From the NCBI GenBank assembly GCA_947446575.1, contig CANFHC010000001.1, forward strand, positions 147,248 to 211,247: a stretch of 64,000 bases of DNA, given 5' to 3'. Below the pieces are notes generated by a model. It saw nothing but the letters and a program-made list of their open reading frames with translations, was not told where the DNA came from and ran no database searches. Numbering within the stretch: the first letter of the stretch is position 1; every line of letters starts with the position of its first letter. This document shows, piece after piece, positions 1-8,648 of this stretch. A program made the position numbers and the translations under genes. Origin of the DNA: Bacteriovoracaceae bacterium. GTDB lineage: Bacteria > Bdellovibrionota > Bacteriovoracia > Bacteriovoracales > Bacteriovoracaceae.

Positions 1-36
1 TTTTGCCTTCATAGACAAACGAGTAAATAATTTCAC
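1..36 (-). CDS. 5' end of a gene running off the left edge
   Basis: Only the first 12 codons are inside the window. They read V(M)KLFTRLSMKAK from a GTG at 36-34, preceded by a strong SD (AAGGAG, about positions 45-40) at 6 nt spacing. A second possible start is the ATG at 12-10, which has no SD. A short basic N-terminus of this kind is common before the first membrane helix of sensor kinases and methyl-accepting chemotaxis proteins, but too little is visible to name the product. A perfect TTGACA -35 box lies upstream at 128-123 on the same strand. The reading is based on the SD and open frame only. Confidence 0.45.
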   Translation of the reverse strand, partial: MKLFTRLSMKAK

Positions 37-98
37 AGAGAACTCCTTTAATTTTTATCATTTATCGTCACTTAGAAAGGAAAACTAAATTTAATTAT

Positions 99-128
99 TC
101 TTTATTTATTTATTTGAACGACTGTCAA
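99..128 (-). promoter_or_regulatory. possible sigma-70 promoter for the left-edge gene
   Basis: On the minus strand a perfect TTGACA lies at 128-123. It is followed after 18 nt by TAAAGA (104-99), a poor -10. It points at the gene starting at 36. The rest of 37-301 shows no open frame that I can support. Confidence 0.3.
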
Positions 129-301
129 ACTCATCGCGAGAAGTTCGAATTGTTGACCAATTACCTTCAATCCAAATTGCAATCACTGTCATGGGATTCA
201 ATTTGCCCTGACAGACCGGAAATTACTCCTTCTTGTCAGTTGGTTGAGCATTTTAAAAAGTGAACACCTAAAGATAACTAGCTAATTTCACAGTGCATTC
301 G

Positions 302-330
302 AACTGGATGAGGACTCCTCCAGTTTTTTA
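302..330 (+). terminator. Rho-independent terminator reading rightwards
   Basis: A 7-bp stem, AACTGGA (302-308) with TCCAGTT (319-325), is followed by a T run. It is oriented for a plus-strand transcript coming from 1-300, although no plus-strand gene is visible there. It may end a small untranslated RNA, or insulate the lipase-like gene on the other strand whose 3' end lies at 328. Confidence 0.55.
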
Positions 331-1455
331 ATCATCTAGTAAAAAATTTTGAATTATTTTTTGATTATCTTTGTGAGCAATCATATTTAAGTGTGAATGC
401 TTGGTGGGGATTAATTTTAAATTTAATTTTTTAAAATATTCTAAAGGCCTACCAGAATCTAGCGTAACTGTGCCATCGCCATCAACAAAACTTTCTTTCT
501 TTGAAAAATCAACTTGTTTTCCTGATAGTTTTAAATTCTCGCTCACAAAGCCCAACTGAACTGTCTTGTGTCCTTTTCCCCAAGAATATAATAAAGAGAA
601 ATCCGAAGGAGGTTGATTCACAATTGGTGCTCGCAGTAGATTGTGAAATTTTTGAGAACGATTCATACATTCTTCAATAAATTTTCTAGCAGCAAAAAGT
701 TCGTCATCTGAAATAAATTTAAAAATGCCCCACTTGTTTTTTTCCCAAGTTTCTATTTTGTGTAAATACAGCTGGATCTGCTTTCCCGTTAAACCATCCA
801 AGCCTATATCCTCACCTTCTGGTGGAAGAAACATGTATGATGATTTAAAACTTGAATAATCACGAGCAGACATTAAATTTTTGTTGATGCCTTTTGTTGT
901 TCCAATTTCCGTATCTCTCAATAAAACCATTAGCCCGTGAAATGGAGCCGCCAAAAGTGCTGCTTTTTTAAATATTTTCGCTCCTTCCCAATTTTCAATG
1001 GCACAATCAACTTCTTGGGCTCCATAGCGAAAATAATAAGACATAAGTAAAGCACCGGTACTATGAGCTACGACGTACAGCTCATCATCGGAAGTTAAAT
1101 CTAAACTTTTTATTTTTTTATCAATTAATTTCAGACTACTGACAAAGTCATCTCTCCAATCATAAGGAGCATTCTCTATCGTCATAAGATTTTGATCTGC
1201 AAATTTTTTTAATTGTCTAAGCGTTTTTCCATAGGAATCAATTTCGGCTAAAATTGGAAAAAGGGTTACTTTGTGAAGTATATCGTCCGGCATTAACTCT
1301 TCAACGGCTTTTATCTTGGTCCCTGGAACGGTCGTAGGAATTCCTTTTTGACTAAAGAAAAAATCCCGTAAATTCGCCCAGCGCTTAACCGAAGTCTTTG
1401 TTTCGACTAAGGTAGAGCCGTAATATCCTGGGACAAAAAGTATAATTTTTCTCAT
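328..1455 (-). CDS. LCAT-like lipase/acyltransferase (alpha/beta hydrolase)
   Basis: This 375-aa protein looks like the lecithin:cholesterol acyltransferase / phospholipase branch of alpha/beta hydrolases. Visible signatures are the N-terminal VPGYYGST oxyanion-type loop, APYDWRDD near residue 97 (the YDWR motif of LCAT), the nucleophile elbow AHSTG with Ser near 132, GDGTV with the likely acid Asp in the C-terminal third, and KHSHLNM with the likely catalytic His close to the end. It should hydrolyse or transfer acyl chains of lipids. There is no clear signal peptide, so it is either cytoplasmic or exported by an unusual route. I chose the ATG at 1455; a TTG at 1473 would add six residues, and neither has a good SD. 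The gene is transcribed divergently from the secreted phosphoesterase at 1567. Substrate is unknown. Confidence 0.7.
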   Translation of the reverse strand: MRKIILFVPGYYGSTLVETKTSVKRWANLRDFFFSQKGIPTTVPGTKIKAVEELMPDDILHKVTLFPILAEIDSYGKTLRQLKKFADQNLMTIENAPYDWRDDFVSSLKLIDKKIKSLDLTSDDELYVVAHSTGALLMSYYFRYGAQEVDCAIENWEGAKIFKKAALLAAPFHGLMVLLRDTEIGTTKGINKNLMSARDYSSFKSSYMFLPPEGEDIGLDGLTGKQIQLYLHKIETWEKNKWGIFKFISDDELFAARKFIEECMNRSQKFHNLLRAPIVNQPPSDFSLLYSWGKGHKTVQLGFVSENLKLSGKQVDFSKKESFVDGDGTVTLDSGRPLEYFKKLNLKLIPTKHSHLNMIAHKDNQKIIQNFLLDD

Positions 1456-1566
1456 AAGCTCAATATAACTCAAATGTTTAATATTGCTGTAACTATTTGT
1501 GCCTTGTCAGAGTTCTGTCAAATAAGAGATTCTATGATTTGACTTTCACTAAACTGGGTATAAAAA

Positions 1567-2385
1567 ATGAAAAATCTATTCTTAATTTTATTGAGCTTTT
1601 TTTCAATCAGCGCTCACGCTCAAAATTTTAATAAAGTATTGGTTATTGTTTTTGAAAATACTGAGTATGTGAATGCCATTAAACAACCTTTTTTTTCAAG
1701 CCTTGCTAAAGAAGGAGCACTCTTAACAAATTTCAAAGCGGCCATTCATCCATCGCAAGGAAATTATATTGCGATGATTTCTGGATCTACTTTTAATATC
1801 ACCAACGATAAACCAATCAACCTGACAGATAATCATATTGGTGATCTTTTAGAAGAAGTAAAAAAAGATTGGAAAATTTACGCTGAAGATTACCCTGGAA
1901 ATTGTTTTCTAGGAGCAACTGCTGGTGACTATGCTAGAAAGCACGTTCCATTTTTAAGTTTTGTAAATGTTCAAAAAACTCCCGCTCGTTGTGCAAAAGT
2001 AGTAGAAGGAAAAGCATTCTTTAATGACTTTGATGCCGGCAAGTTGCCAACTTTTTCAATGTATGTTCCAAATCTAAAAAATGATGGCCATGACACTGGT
2101 GTTGCTGTTGGAGATAAATGGTTTAAAAAATCTTTTGATTCAATTCTCCATTCTCCAAAATTCCCTAAAGACTTGTTAGTTGTAGTAACATTCGACGAAG
2201 GAACAACACCTAATAACCAAATTTATACACTGTTATATGGGGCCAACATTGCTCCAGGTGCAAAGTCAGCTAATGCAAACAACTTCTACACTCTCTTAAA
2301 AACTTATGAAGATGAGCTTGGATTGAATTCATTGAATAAGAATGATTTAAGCGCTCAAAGAATTGACGACGTTTGGAAAAAATAA
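1567..2385 (+). CDS. secreted phosphoesterase (alkaline phosphatase-like fold)
   Basis: A 272-aa protein with a clear Sec signal peptide (about residues 1-18, ending AHA-Q). The mature part has the pattern of the phosphoesterase family that includes acid phosphatases and phospholipase C: VFEN near the start with the metal-binding Glu, HPSQGNY with the likely nucleophile region, DGHDTG, and TFDEG with a further metal ligand. It should cleave phosphate esters in the periplasm or outside the cell. At this length it matches the small acid-phosphatase type rather than the 500-700 aa phospholipase C type. It stands alone, divergent from the lipase-like gene, and its stop codon lies in the loop of a 13-bp hairpin (2366-2398). 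Substrate cannot be told from sequence. Confidence 0.75.
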   Translation: MKNLFLILLSFFSISAHAQNFNKVLVIVFENTEYVNAIKQPFFSSLAKEGALLTNFKAAIHPSQGNYIAMISGSTFNITNDKPINLTDNHIGDLLEEVKKDWKIYAEDYPGNCFLGATAGDYARKHVPFLSFVNVQKTPARCAKVVEGKAFFNDFDAGKLPTFSMYVPNLKNDGHDTGVAVGDKWFKKSFDSILHSPKFPKDLLVVVTFDEGTTPNNQIYTLLYGANIAPGAKSANANNFYTLLKTYEDELGLNSLNKNDLSAQRIDDVWKK

Positions 2386-2398
2386 TTCCAAACGTCGT
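2366..2398. terminator. 13-bp perfect hairpin over the stop codon, between convergent genes
   Basis: ACGACGTTTGGAA (2366-2378) pairs perfectly with TTCCAAACGTCGT (2386-2398). The 7-nt loop holds the TAA stop of the phosphoesterase gene. No T run follows on either strand, so it is not a classical intrinsic terminator. It could act as a bidirectional 3'-end or RNA-stabilising element between the convergent genes ending at 2385 and 2410. Confidence 0.5.
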
Positions 2399-2409
2399 AA
2401 GCCTAAATT

Positions 2410-4593
2410 CTATTTAGCACTTTTAAATAATCTTGGATAACCAGATTTTTGGTAGCGATTAGAAATAAGCTCAAAGATACTTGATTGCTTATCTTGAGTG
2501 ATGTCATTTTTTAAATCGTACTCATCGATTGAGGCTGAAGCTCCCGCATTTAGTGCATTGGCTGCAGCTAAGTCTTCTGCTTCTTTTTTCTCTTTTAATA
2601 AAGCTTCTTCATCGCTAGTTACTTTGGGAAGCGAGACTGCTCCTGCACCAAGAGATACTGTTCCCCCTCCACCGGCTGCTTTTTTTGCGCTTATAGCATT
2701 TTGATTAGCGTCAGGGGTTGCCTTTGTTTCATTAGATAATCCAATGGTAGAATTTTTACCGAAAATCGCGAACATTTGACCAGCTGTCATTTTATTCTTA
2801 TTTAGTTCTTTTTGAATAACTGCTCTCATGTTTGCAGAGAGCTTAGCAGAATCCTTCGCAAGATCAGTTGAGCTACCATTTGCTTTTAAAATTGCTTGAA
2901 CTTGTTTTTGTCTATTAGCTAATTCTGCACGAATAGCATTGGCTTGATTTGCAACTGTTTGAGCTTGAGAAAGTGTAGAAGCTGATAATTGACTTGTTCC
3001 ATTAATTCCATCTGCCATTTTGGCAATATTTCCAATTTGCTGTTGAGCTACCTCTGGCATATTTTTTAAATCAGCTTGGGCATTTAATTTATCACTAAAA
3101 GAAGGACATTTTGAAGGATCATCTCCAGTTATACAGGGTAGGGCCTCGCCACCTTTAGCTTTTAAATCAATATCCGATCCGTTTTTTGAATTTAAACTAA
3201 GTTGAGGATTTTTTGCAATATTCTTATCAATTTTTTGATTACTTCCAGCAATAACGTTTGCAGTGGTGACACCATTTTGAAGTGGATAAAGTTTGTTTAA
3301 AATTGCATCTATTTTATCAATGTTCGATTGAATTTTCCCAATTTCTCCATCCGTCGAGGAAGAAGCGGCATACGTTAAAGCGGCCAGTATTCCCCAAGCA
3401 ATCGCTCGTCTTTTTGGAATCAGTAAGTTTAGATCTAAAGTAGTCGCCAATGAAACATTGGCAGCTAATATAAATTTAATCGCTAGTCCTGAAGCTATTC
3501 CCATTGGACTGAATAAATCTGCACGAACTTCTGGAATAAAAAAGTTAAGAGTTTTTTCCATGAAGGATTTATTTTCCTTTGCTTCAGCATAAATCTTGCG
3601 TTCTAATTTTGGGAAAAGTATTTTTTGAATATTTGGGTATTGGTTGAATTGAGCATATAAAGTAGCAGATGTTCCAAATGAAGAATCTAAAACATCGTTA
3701 ACTGCTTTTAATGGACATGTACCACCATTTTCTGCTGCTAATTGTCCTGATCCATAGGGCGTACACGGACCAGCGCTGGCCGGAAAAGAGGATTCAATTG
3801 TTGATGCTAGTGATGATGTTGTTGAAAAACCAGCTGCAGATGGAGATGGCGCTTCACGAGCAGAAATATAACTAGTCATTGTAGACATATCTGCTGCGAT
3901 TTTTGCTTTACACGCATTTGCTCCAGCATTACAAAGTTGTAATTGAGCATTACATGCATTTAGACAAGCAGCTGCATGAGGTCCAGTACAGGCCGGAGTA
4001 CACATTCCAAACGCAGCTGTACATTTCCCCATATCAGCCGAGTAACCAGCAGAAGACGCTGTTTGTAATCCCAGTAAGCATTGAGCTTGCTGAGTTTCTT
4101 CGGTTGCTGTCATTATGTAAGCTGAAATACCTGCAGCAGCAAATGCAGCGGCAGCTGCCATCTGAAGCATCTTTTTTGTATTGGCCGTCTCCATTGCAGC
4201 TTCATATGATTTTTTTAACTTTTCTAAAGTTTCAATTTGCTTTTGATCAATATTTCCTTTTTCATCTCGAGTGATTTGGGTTTCTAAATCTTTCATCACT
4301 TCTTTGTTTTTAAAGACAGCTAAAATATCGCCTACAATATAAGCGGCTCCCCCGGCAGCGGCCAACATTATATCTGTGGTCATTTTATATCTATAAAGTC
4401 TCGAAGCGAGTAAGCCGACAGCAGTCATCGTCAAAGTCGCCATCATGTTGTTGCCACCAACTCCCTCTGTTGTGAGTGTTTCAGCTCGCGCTGAATTAAA
4501 CTGAACGATTGCTCCTTTATAGCTGAAATCCAGCAAAAGCAATGAGCCTGAAAGTAGTGACACCACAAGTGTCTTATAAAGTAATTTCAACAT
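2410..4593 (-). CDS. large Cys-rich membrane/exported protein, paralogue 1 of a tandem pair
   Basis: I do not recognise a family. The 727-aa protein begins with a signal-like helix (MLKLLYKTL then a hydrophobic stretch). It has several hydrophobic Ala/Gly-rich segments (roughly residues 50-70, 70-90, 145-165 and around 400), a Cys-rich stretch at about 168-228 with repeated CxxxC spacing, a long polar Ala/Gln/Asn-rich C-terminal half, and ends in the motif IFELISNRYQKSGYPRLF. The neighbour at 4619 shares the same N-terminus, helix order, the 'AIAWGI' segment and the C-terminal motif, so the two are tandem duplicates. I chose the ATG at 4593 because AGAGG lies 6 nt upstream and the N-terminus then matches the paralogue; the longer frame starts at a TTG at 4614. 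Likely an envelope protein; role unknown. Confidence 0.7.
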   Translation of the reverse strand: MLKLLYKTLVVSLLSGSLLLLDFSYKGAIVQFNSARAETLTTEGVGGNNMMATLTMTAVGLLASRLYRYKMTTDIMLAAAGGAAYIVGDILAVFKNKEVMKDLETQITRDEKGNIDQKQIETLEKLKKSYEAAMETANTKKMLQMAAAAAFAAAGISAYIMTATEETQQAQCLLGLQTASSAGYSADMGKCTAAFGMCTPACTGPHAAACLNACNAQLQLCNAGANACKAKIAADMSTMTSYISAREAPSPSAAGFSTTSSLASTIESSFPASAGPCTPYGSGQLAAENGGTCPLKAVNDVLDSSFGTSATLYAQFNQYPNIQKILFPKLERKIYAEAKENKSFMEKTLNFFIPEVRADLFSPMGIASGLAIKFILAANVSLATTLDLNLLIPKRRAIAWGILAALTYAASSSTDGEIGKIQSNIDKIDAILNKLYPLQNGVTTANVIAGSNQKIDKNIAKNPQLSLNSKNGSDIDLKAKGGEALPCITGDDPSKCPSFSDKLNAQADLKNMPEVAQQQIGNIAKMADGINGTSQLSASTLSQAQTVANQANAIRAELANRQKQVQAILKANGSSTDLAKDSAKLSANMRAVIQKELNKNKMTAGQMFAIFGKNSTIGLSNETKATPDANQNAISAKKAAGGGGTVSLGAGAVSLPKVTSDEEALLKEKKEAEDLAAANALNAGASASIDEYDLKNDITQDKQSSIFELISNRYQKSGYPRLFKSAK

Positions 4594-4618
4594 ACGTGCC
4601 TCTTTGTTCACCAAAAAA

Positions 4619-6742
4619 CTATTTCTTAACTGGCAATGGAATTTCTTCTAATAATCTAGGATAGCCCGATTTAATATAACGATTCGAGATAACCTGAAAA
4701 ATCGAATCACCACTATTAGTATTAATATCGTTTTCACCGATATCATATTTTAAGTCTTTCTCTTTAGCGGCAGCAGCTGCTGCACCAGCTTCACCACGCG
4801 CAGCACCTTCAGCTTGAGTTTCCTTGAAATTAAAATCTAAATCTTTTTCTTTTTTTGCTTCAGCAGCTTTGGGAACATCTCCACCAAGATTAACGGATTT
4901 TTTTCCACTAGGAATTTTAGCGATCGCAACTTTAGCGTTATCAATTGCGCTCACTCCTGTGCTCGCAAGAAATGATCCTGCTGACATTCCACTTCCAGAT
5001 AATGCTTTTGCCGTTTGTATTTTCATTTGACCTAATAATTTACTTTCTTCTTTATCATAATCAATTTTAGGACTTCCATTTTTAGCTAACATATCATTAA
5101 GTTTTGATTTCACACTGGCAGCTAATCGCCCAATGGAATTTTTGTTATTCGCTAACGCTCCGGCTGCAGTTAATGCAGAACCTGATAGAGAGTTTGTTCC
5201 ACTTAATCCATCACCTAAACTAGCCGCTTGAGTAGCAACTGTTTTGAACGAGTCTGGAAGATCCGCAAATCCTGGCATTGCTTTCATTTGGCTAGCAAGC
5301 GGAGTGCAATTGTTTGATCCACTACTTGTTAAACAATCTGTTTTAACTGCTGCATTTGAATTAAGCTTTAGGGCCGCTTGTTGATTAGCTTGAAGAGCAG
5401 CAAGTTTAATTTGTTGTTCATTTACGTTGTTTGATTTTATTCCTTTTTGAAGATTGTTTAAATCTTTGAGAATTTTGTCTATGTCGGCGATGTGTTTATC
5501 GACATCTTCGATTGCAGATTGCGAAGCTTGTGCTCCTAAAAAAGCAGCTCCGGCCATAATTCCCCAAGCAATAATTCTTCCGCCGGGAGTAAACATATAA
5601 GAGTCGACTATTTGATCGATTTTTAATTGAACTGCAAAAAAAGCTGTCGCTGCTCCTGCGCCTAAACCTAACATTGCTAACATTCCAGCCTCAGCTCTTG
5701 GAAGAATTGTGTCGAGCATTTTCTGCAATAAACTTCGTTGTGAATAATTTGAAGCAACACTCATCTTTTCTTCTATATGTGTTGATATTTTTGCCATAAA
5801 CATTTTTTCTAATCCAGGAATTACAAATTTCTCATTTGCACTAACAAATGATTTTCCAAATGCTCCATTTATTTGTTTCTTTACTAAATAAGTTGAACAA
5901 GAAGTTTTGACCATTGAATCTTTAATTGCTTCAGCAGTAGGACCTGCACATGGAGTCGCTACTTGGGCTGCATTGGCTTTATCAACAGGCTCAGACCCGG
6001 TTGCTTTTGCTAGTGAAGGTCCAGGTATTTCACTATTAGCTTTTGCAGTTGTTAATGAAGTTGCTAAGTGGGCTAGCGAAGCTTGGCAAGCCGAGCACAA
6101 TGGTCCATCAGTAGGTGATGCCGCACAGGTTGAAAGAGATGCAGTGGCATTTGTAATACCAGCCTGGCAACTTGCCAATTGCCCATCTTCATCTAACCTA
6201 GCATAAGCCGCCATTCCCGCAGCGCCAGTAAAAATAACGGCCGCTGCAATTTGAAGCGTTTTTCTCGTTTTTAATGATTCCTTAACTTTCTCATATGATT
6301 CTTTCAATTTTTGAAGAGTATCAATTTGAGCTTGATCAATTTGACCATTACTCTTTTTTGTCACTTGAACATTCATGTCTTCAATTTGATTTTTTAAATT
6401 CATAACGTTGACGATTTCAGCAGCAATATAAGCCGCACTACCTGCTGCTGCAATCGACATATCTGTAGTCCACTTTTTGTACATCAATAAGCGTGTACCG
6501 ATAAAGCCAACTGCCAACATTGTTATCGTATGAAGAGCATTATCCTCCCCCGCTTTAGTTCCTTGAAAATTATGATTCTCAGTCTTTGAGAACACGCCAT
6601 TTGAATCTCGCGTATAACCTGTTGCTGACGCTTGAGTCGTTGCAGTTGATGCTGTATCTTGAGCAAAGGCCAGCATATTCATAATTGATAACGAGCCTGA
6701 AATGACTGATATCAAAAGTGTCTTGTATAATAATTGAAACAT
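4619..6742 (-). CDS. large membrane/exported protein, paralogue 2 of a tandem pair
   Basis: A 707-aa protein paralogous to the one at 2410-4593. It has the same MxxLLYKTL signal-like start, the same order of Ala/Gly-rich hydrophobic segments, a shared region before the Cys stretch (KNxNGQIDQxQIxTLxKLKxSYE-like pattern, conserved in both), the RxIAWGIxA segment, and the C-terminal IFQVISNRYIKSGYPRL motif. Its Cys-rich stretch (about 190-230) has fewer Cys than the paralogue. Start ATG 6742 is preceded by GGTGGG; an in-frame ATG at 6757 lacks an SD. Only about 25 nt separate the two genes, so they are almost certainly one operon with this gene first. The shared ends and divergent centres suggest two subunits of one envelope structure; that is inference. 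Confidence 0.7.
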   Translation of the reverse strand: MFQLLYKTLLISVISGSLSIMNMLAFAQDTASTATTQASATGYTRDSNGVFSKTENHNFQGTKAGEDNALHTITMLAVGFIGTRLLMYKKWTTDMSIAAAGSAAYIAAEIVNVMNLKNQIEDMNVQVTKKSNGQIDQAQIDTLQKLKESYEKVKESLKTRKTLQIAAAVIFTGAAGMAAYARLDEDGQLASCQAGITNATASLSTCAASPTDGPLCSACQASLAHLATSLTTAKANSEIPGPSLAKATGSEPVDKANAAQVATPCAGPTAEAIKDSMVKTSCSTYLVKKQINGAFGKSFVSANEKFVIPGLEKMFMAKISTHIEEKMSVASNYSQRSLLQKMLDTILPRAEAGMLAMLGLGAGAATAFFAVQLKIDQIVDSYMFTPGGRIIAWGIMAGAAFLGAQASQSAIEDVDKHIADIDKILKDLNNLQKGIKSNNVNEQQIKLAALQANQQAALKLNSNAAVKTDCLTSSGSNNCTPLASQMKAMPGFADLPDSFKTVATQAASLGDGLSGTNSLSGSALTAAGALANNKNSIGRLAASVKSKLNDMLAKNGSPKIDYDKEESKLLGQMKIQTAKALSGSGMSAGSFLASTGVSAIDNAKVAIAKIPSGKKSVNLGGDVPKAAEAKKEKDLDFNFKETQAEGAARGEAGAAAAAAKEKDLKYDIGENDINTNSGDSIFQVISNRYIKSGYPRLLEEIPLPVKK

Positions 6743-6893
6743 AGAACTACCCACCATAATGTTTAAATCTATTTTACATTATAATTGGTTAAGCTCTTAA
6801 AAGATGGAAGGAAAGAATGACCGTTCTGAAGAGTTTCCGTCGGATATCTTAATAAGGACCAAGTAAAAGAGTGCCAATAAAACTGGTCGAAAC

Positions 6894-7670
6894 CTAGCCT
6901 TTAAATACAATTCGATTGGTGCCCCATTTTTTAGACTTTGCCCGATCAGATTTCTTAGTATAGCCATCTTTGCTTTTTCGGTAAGAAGGCAAAGTTGTAT
7001 CGAGTGCGCATTTAATCTGAAAGTCGACCATCGCTTTAAATACCTCAAGCATATTGTCTTGTTGGTTTCCTAAATTTTCGATTCCTCGTCTATCACATTC
7101 GCTTAAGAAAAACTGGATCGATTCAATTGTCGAAAGGCAATATTTGGCAGGTTGCTCTTTTATGACAAAAACAGATTCGTGAGAGGCCGTGAAAGAAACG
7201 CGATCTAGAGTATGCAAGTTTTTTGAAAGCCGCATCATCTTCTTAGCGCAAGGCCATGTCCCATCGATTAAAAAAATAACAAGTCGTTTTCCACCCAGGT
7301 TTTTCATCGGAGTTATATCATCACTAGAAATATTAAGTGAGCGCTCCCCTGGATATAAAATCATACAATAATTTTTTGGATCATTAATTAGATTATTAAC
7401 AGCAACATCTTCGGTGAAATCAATTCCAATAATTAATTCTGAATTTTTTAAGCAGGCTAGACTTATTCGTCCCGTTCCTGTTTTTTCTTTTTTGGCTTCC
7501 ATTGGATGCATTAGCAAAACAAAATGAGCTTTGGATTCAAAAGGTTTAATCATATGACAAAGGCAATTGTTTTGCACTCGTGCACACTGAAAACACATGG
7601 CTTCACGCTTATATTTAACAGCACTCTCAATTTGTTCCTGCTTTTTTAAAAGATAGGTTGCTTTATCCAT
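6894..7670 (-). CDS. DTW-domain tRNA-uridine aminocarboxypropyltransferase (TapT/YfiP-like)
   Basis: The 258-aa protein has the DTW family layout: a Cys cluster at the N-terminus (CFQCARVQNNCLCH), HPMEAKKEKTGTGR in the SAM-binding part, YPGERSLN, and the family signature here as DGTWPCAKKM near the middle, followed by the conserved CLSTIE. Members transfer the aminocarboxypropyl group of SAM to uridine to make acp3U in tRNA. The C-terminus is a basic, Lys/Ser-rich tail. It is the last gene of a tight minus-strand operon and starts 2 nt after the YffB-like gene. Family assignment is firm; tRNA target position is inferred. Confidence 0.85.
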   Translation of the reverse strand: MDKATYLLKKQEQIESAVKYKREAMCFQCARVQNNCLCHMIKPFESKAHFVLLMHPMEAKKEKTGTGRISLACLKNSELIIGIDFTEDVAVNNLINDPKNYCMILYPGERSLNISSDDITPMKNLGGKRLVIFLIDGTWPCAKKMMRLSKNLHTLDRVSFTASHESVFVIKEQPAKYCLSTIESIQFFLSECDRRGIENLGNQQDNMLEVFKAMVDFQIKCALDTTLPSYRKSKDGYTKKSDRAKSKKWGTNRIVFKG

Positions 7671-7672
7671 TC

Positions 7673-8014
7673 TTAAAACTTTAATCCTTTATATGTTTCT
7701 TCATCAAAGCCTATAGCTATTGTTTTTTCATTTTTCTCCAAGACAGGTCGCTTTATCATGGAAGTATTTGTGCATAGAAATTTAATTTTAGCGGCTTCTG
7801 TTAATCCTTCATATTCGTCTTTTAATTTTTTATAGGTCGTCCCTTTTTTATTGACTGGCAATTCGCCAAAAAAATCAGCCCAACGTTTAATTTGCTCTGA
7901 TATTGGGGGAAGCTTTTTAAAATCAACAAATGTGTATTCCACTTGTTTCTTATCAAGAAACAAACGAGCTTTTTTTACAGTGTCACAATTAGCAATAGCG
8001 TACATCGTAATCAT
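7673..8014 (-). CDS. YffB/Spx-like arsenate reductase family protein (thioredoxin fold)
   Basis: A 113-aa ArsC-family protein. It starts MITMYAIANCDTVKKAR, where the single active-site-like Cys in NCDT matches the YffB subgroup rather than the CxxC of Spx, and has the conserved RPVLE motif (MIKRPVLEKNEK) in the second half. YffB-type members are of unclear role, possibly glutathione- or thiol-linked. True arsenate reductases of this fold share the fold but usually have additional Arg residues that I cannot confirm here. It sits between a methyltransferase gene (1 nt gap) and the DTW gene (2 nt gap). Confidence 0.8.
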   Translation of the reverse strand: MITMYAIANCDTVKKARLFLDKKQVEYTFVDFKKLPPISEQIKRWADFFGELPVNKKGTTYKKLKDEYEGLTEAAKIKFLCTNTSMIKRPVLEKNEKTIAIGFDEETYKGLKF

Positions 8015-8015
8015 T

Positions 8016-8636
8016 TTATTTTTTCCTGAAAATTAGTACTGATTTAGAATCGTTGAAAAGAATTTCCAAATTAAATTTTTCTGCTAAAAAGTTAAATGTC
8101 TTTTGATTGTAAAAAACAATGTGAGTCATATCGTTTTTGTACCACCATGACTTATAATCCACATCTTCATTTAAAAAGAGTGTCATGATTGCCAATAGAG
8201 CATTTGGTTTAACTAAATTAATTAACTCTTCCCAACTTTCGGCAGGATTTTTAAAATGCTCAACCACTTCAGTTGAAGTAACTACATCATATTTTACGTT
8301 TAATAATTCTTTATCCGGATGAAAAAGTGGATCGAAATTATGAACTTTTCCACCAAGCTTCTCCATTAAAATGGACAATGTGGGACCAGGTCCGCAGCCA
8401 TAATCTAACAAAGAAAAAGAGGGTGCGAGAAATTGAGTCAACGGATTAATAAGTTGTTTTAAAAAATTAATATAACCTAAATCTTCACTATTGTTTTGAT
8501 GAGTTAAATAACGTGCTAATTCTTTTTCTGTTGTAGCAAATACATTGGGATTTTTAAATACCAATCCACAATGCGAGCACTTAAAAGCATCACAAAATAG
8601 ATCTGTGTCGGGAGTATGGCAAAGTAGGCAATTCAT
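8016..8636 (-). CDS. class I SAM-dependent methyltransferase with N-terminal zinc ribbon
   Basis: This 206-aa protein starts with a Cys4 ribbon (CLLC ... CSHC, about residues 3-23). A Rossmann methyltransferase core follows, with motif I LDYGCGPGPT and a post-I acidic residue, and TSTEVVEHF, the usual motif before the substrate-binding part. This is the layout of a small Cys-ribbon methyltransferase family often acting on small molecules or glycan/lipid carriers; the substrate is not predictable. No SD is evident. The gene follows the Cys-cluster gene by 12 nt and precedes the YffB-like gene by 1 nt, so it is in the same operon. Confidence 0.75.
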   Translation of the reverse strand: MNCLLCHTPDTDLFCDAFKCSHCGLVFKNPNVFATTEKELARYLTHQNNSEDLGYINFLKQLINPLTQFLAPSFSLLDYGCGPGPTLSILMEKLGGKVHNFDPLFHPDKELLNVKYDVVTSTEVVEHFKNPAESWEELINLVKPNALLAIMTLFLNEDVDYKSWWYKNDMTHIVFYNQKTFNFLAEKFNLEILFNDSKSVLIFRKK

Positions 8637-8648
8637 TAAGAGTTGATA

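Noticed and set aside
144..151. GTTCGAAT, similar to a tRNA T-arm
   Set aside because: No acceptor stem, anticodon arm or CCA-type end could be placed around it.
1539..1564. TTGACT and TATAAA directly before the phosphoesterase gene
   Set aside because: The spacer is 14 nt and the -10 lies 2 nt before the ATG, so it would not give a usable transcript.
2498..6206. Plus-strand open frames opposite the tandem paralogues (for example 3903-4274 and 5907-6206)
   Set aside because: They have no SD and arise from the antisense of Ala/Ser-rich and Cys-rich codons; the minus-strand genes are supported by signal sequences and paralogy.
6797..7048. 83-aa minus-strand frame overlapping the end of the DTW gene
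   Set aside because: It lies largely in another frame of the DTW gene and has no SD or domain.
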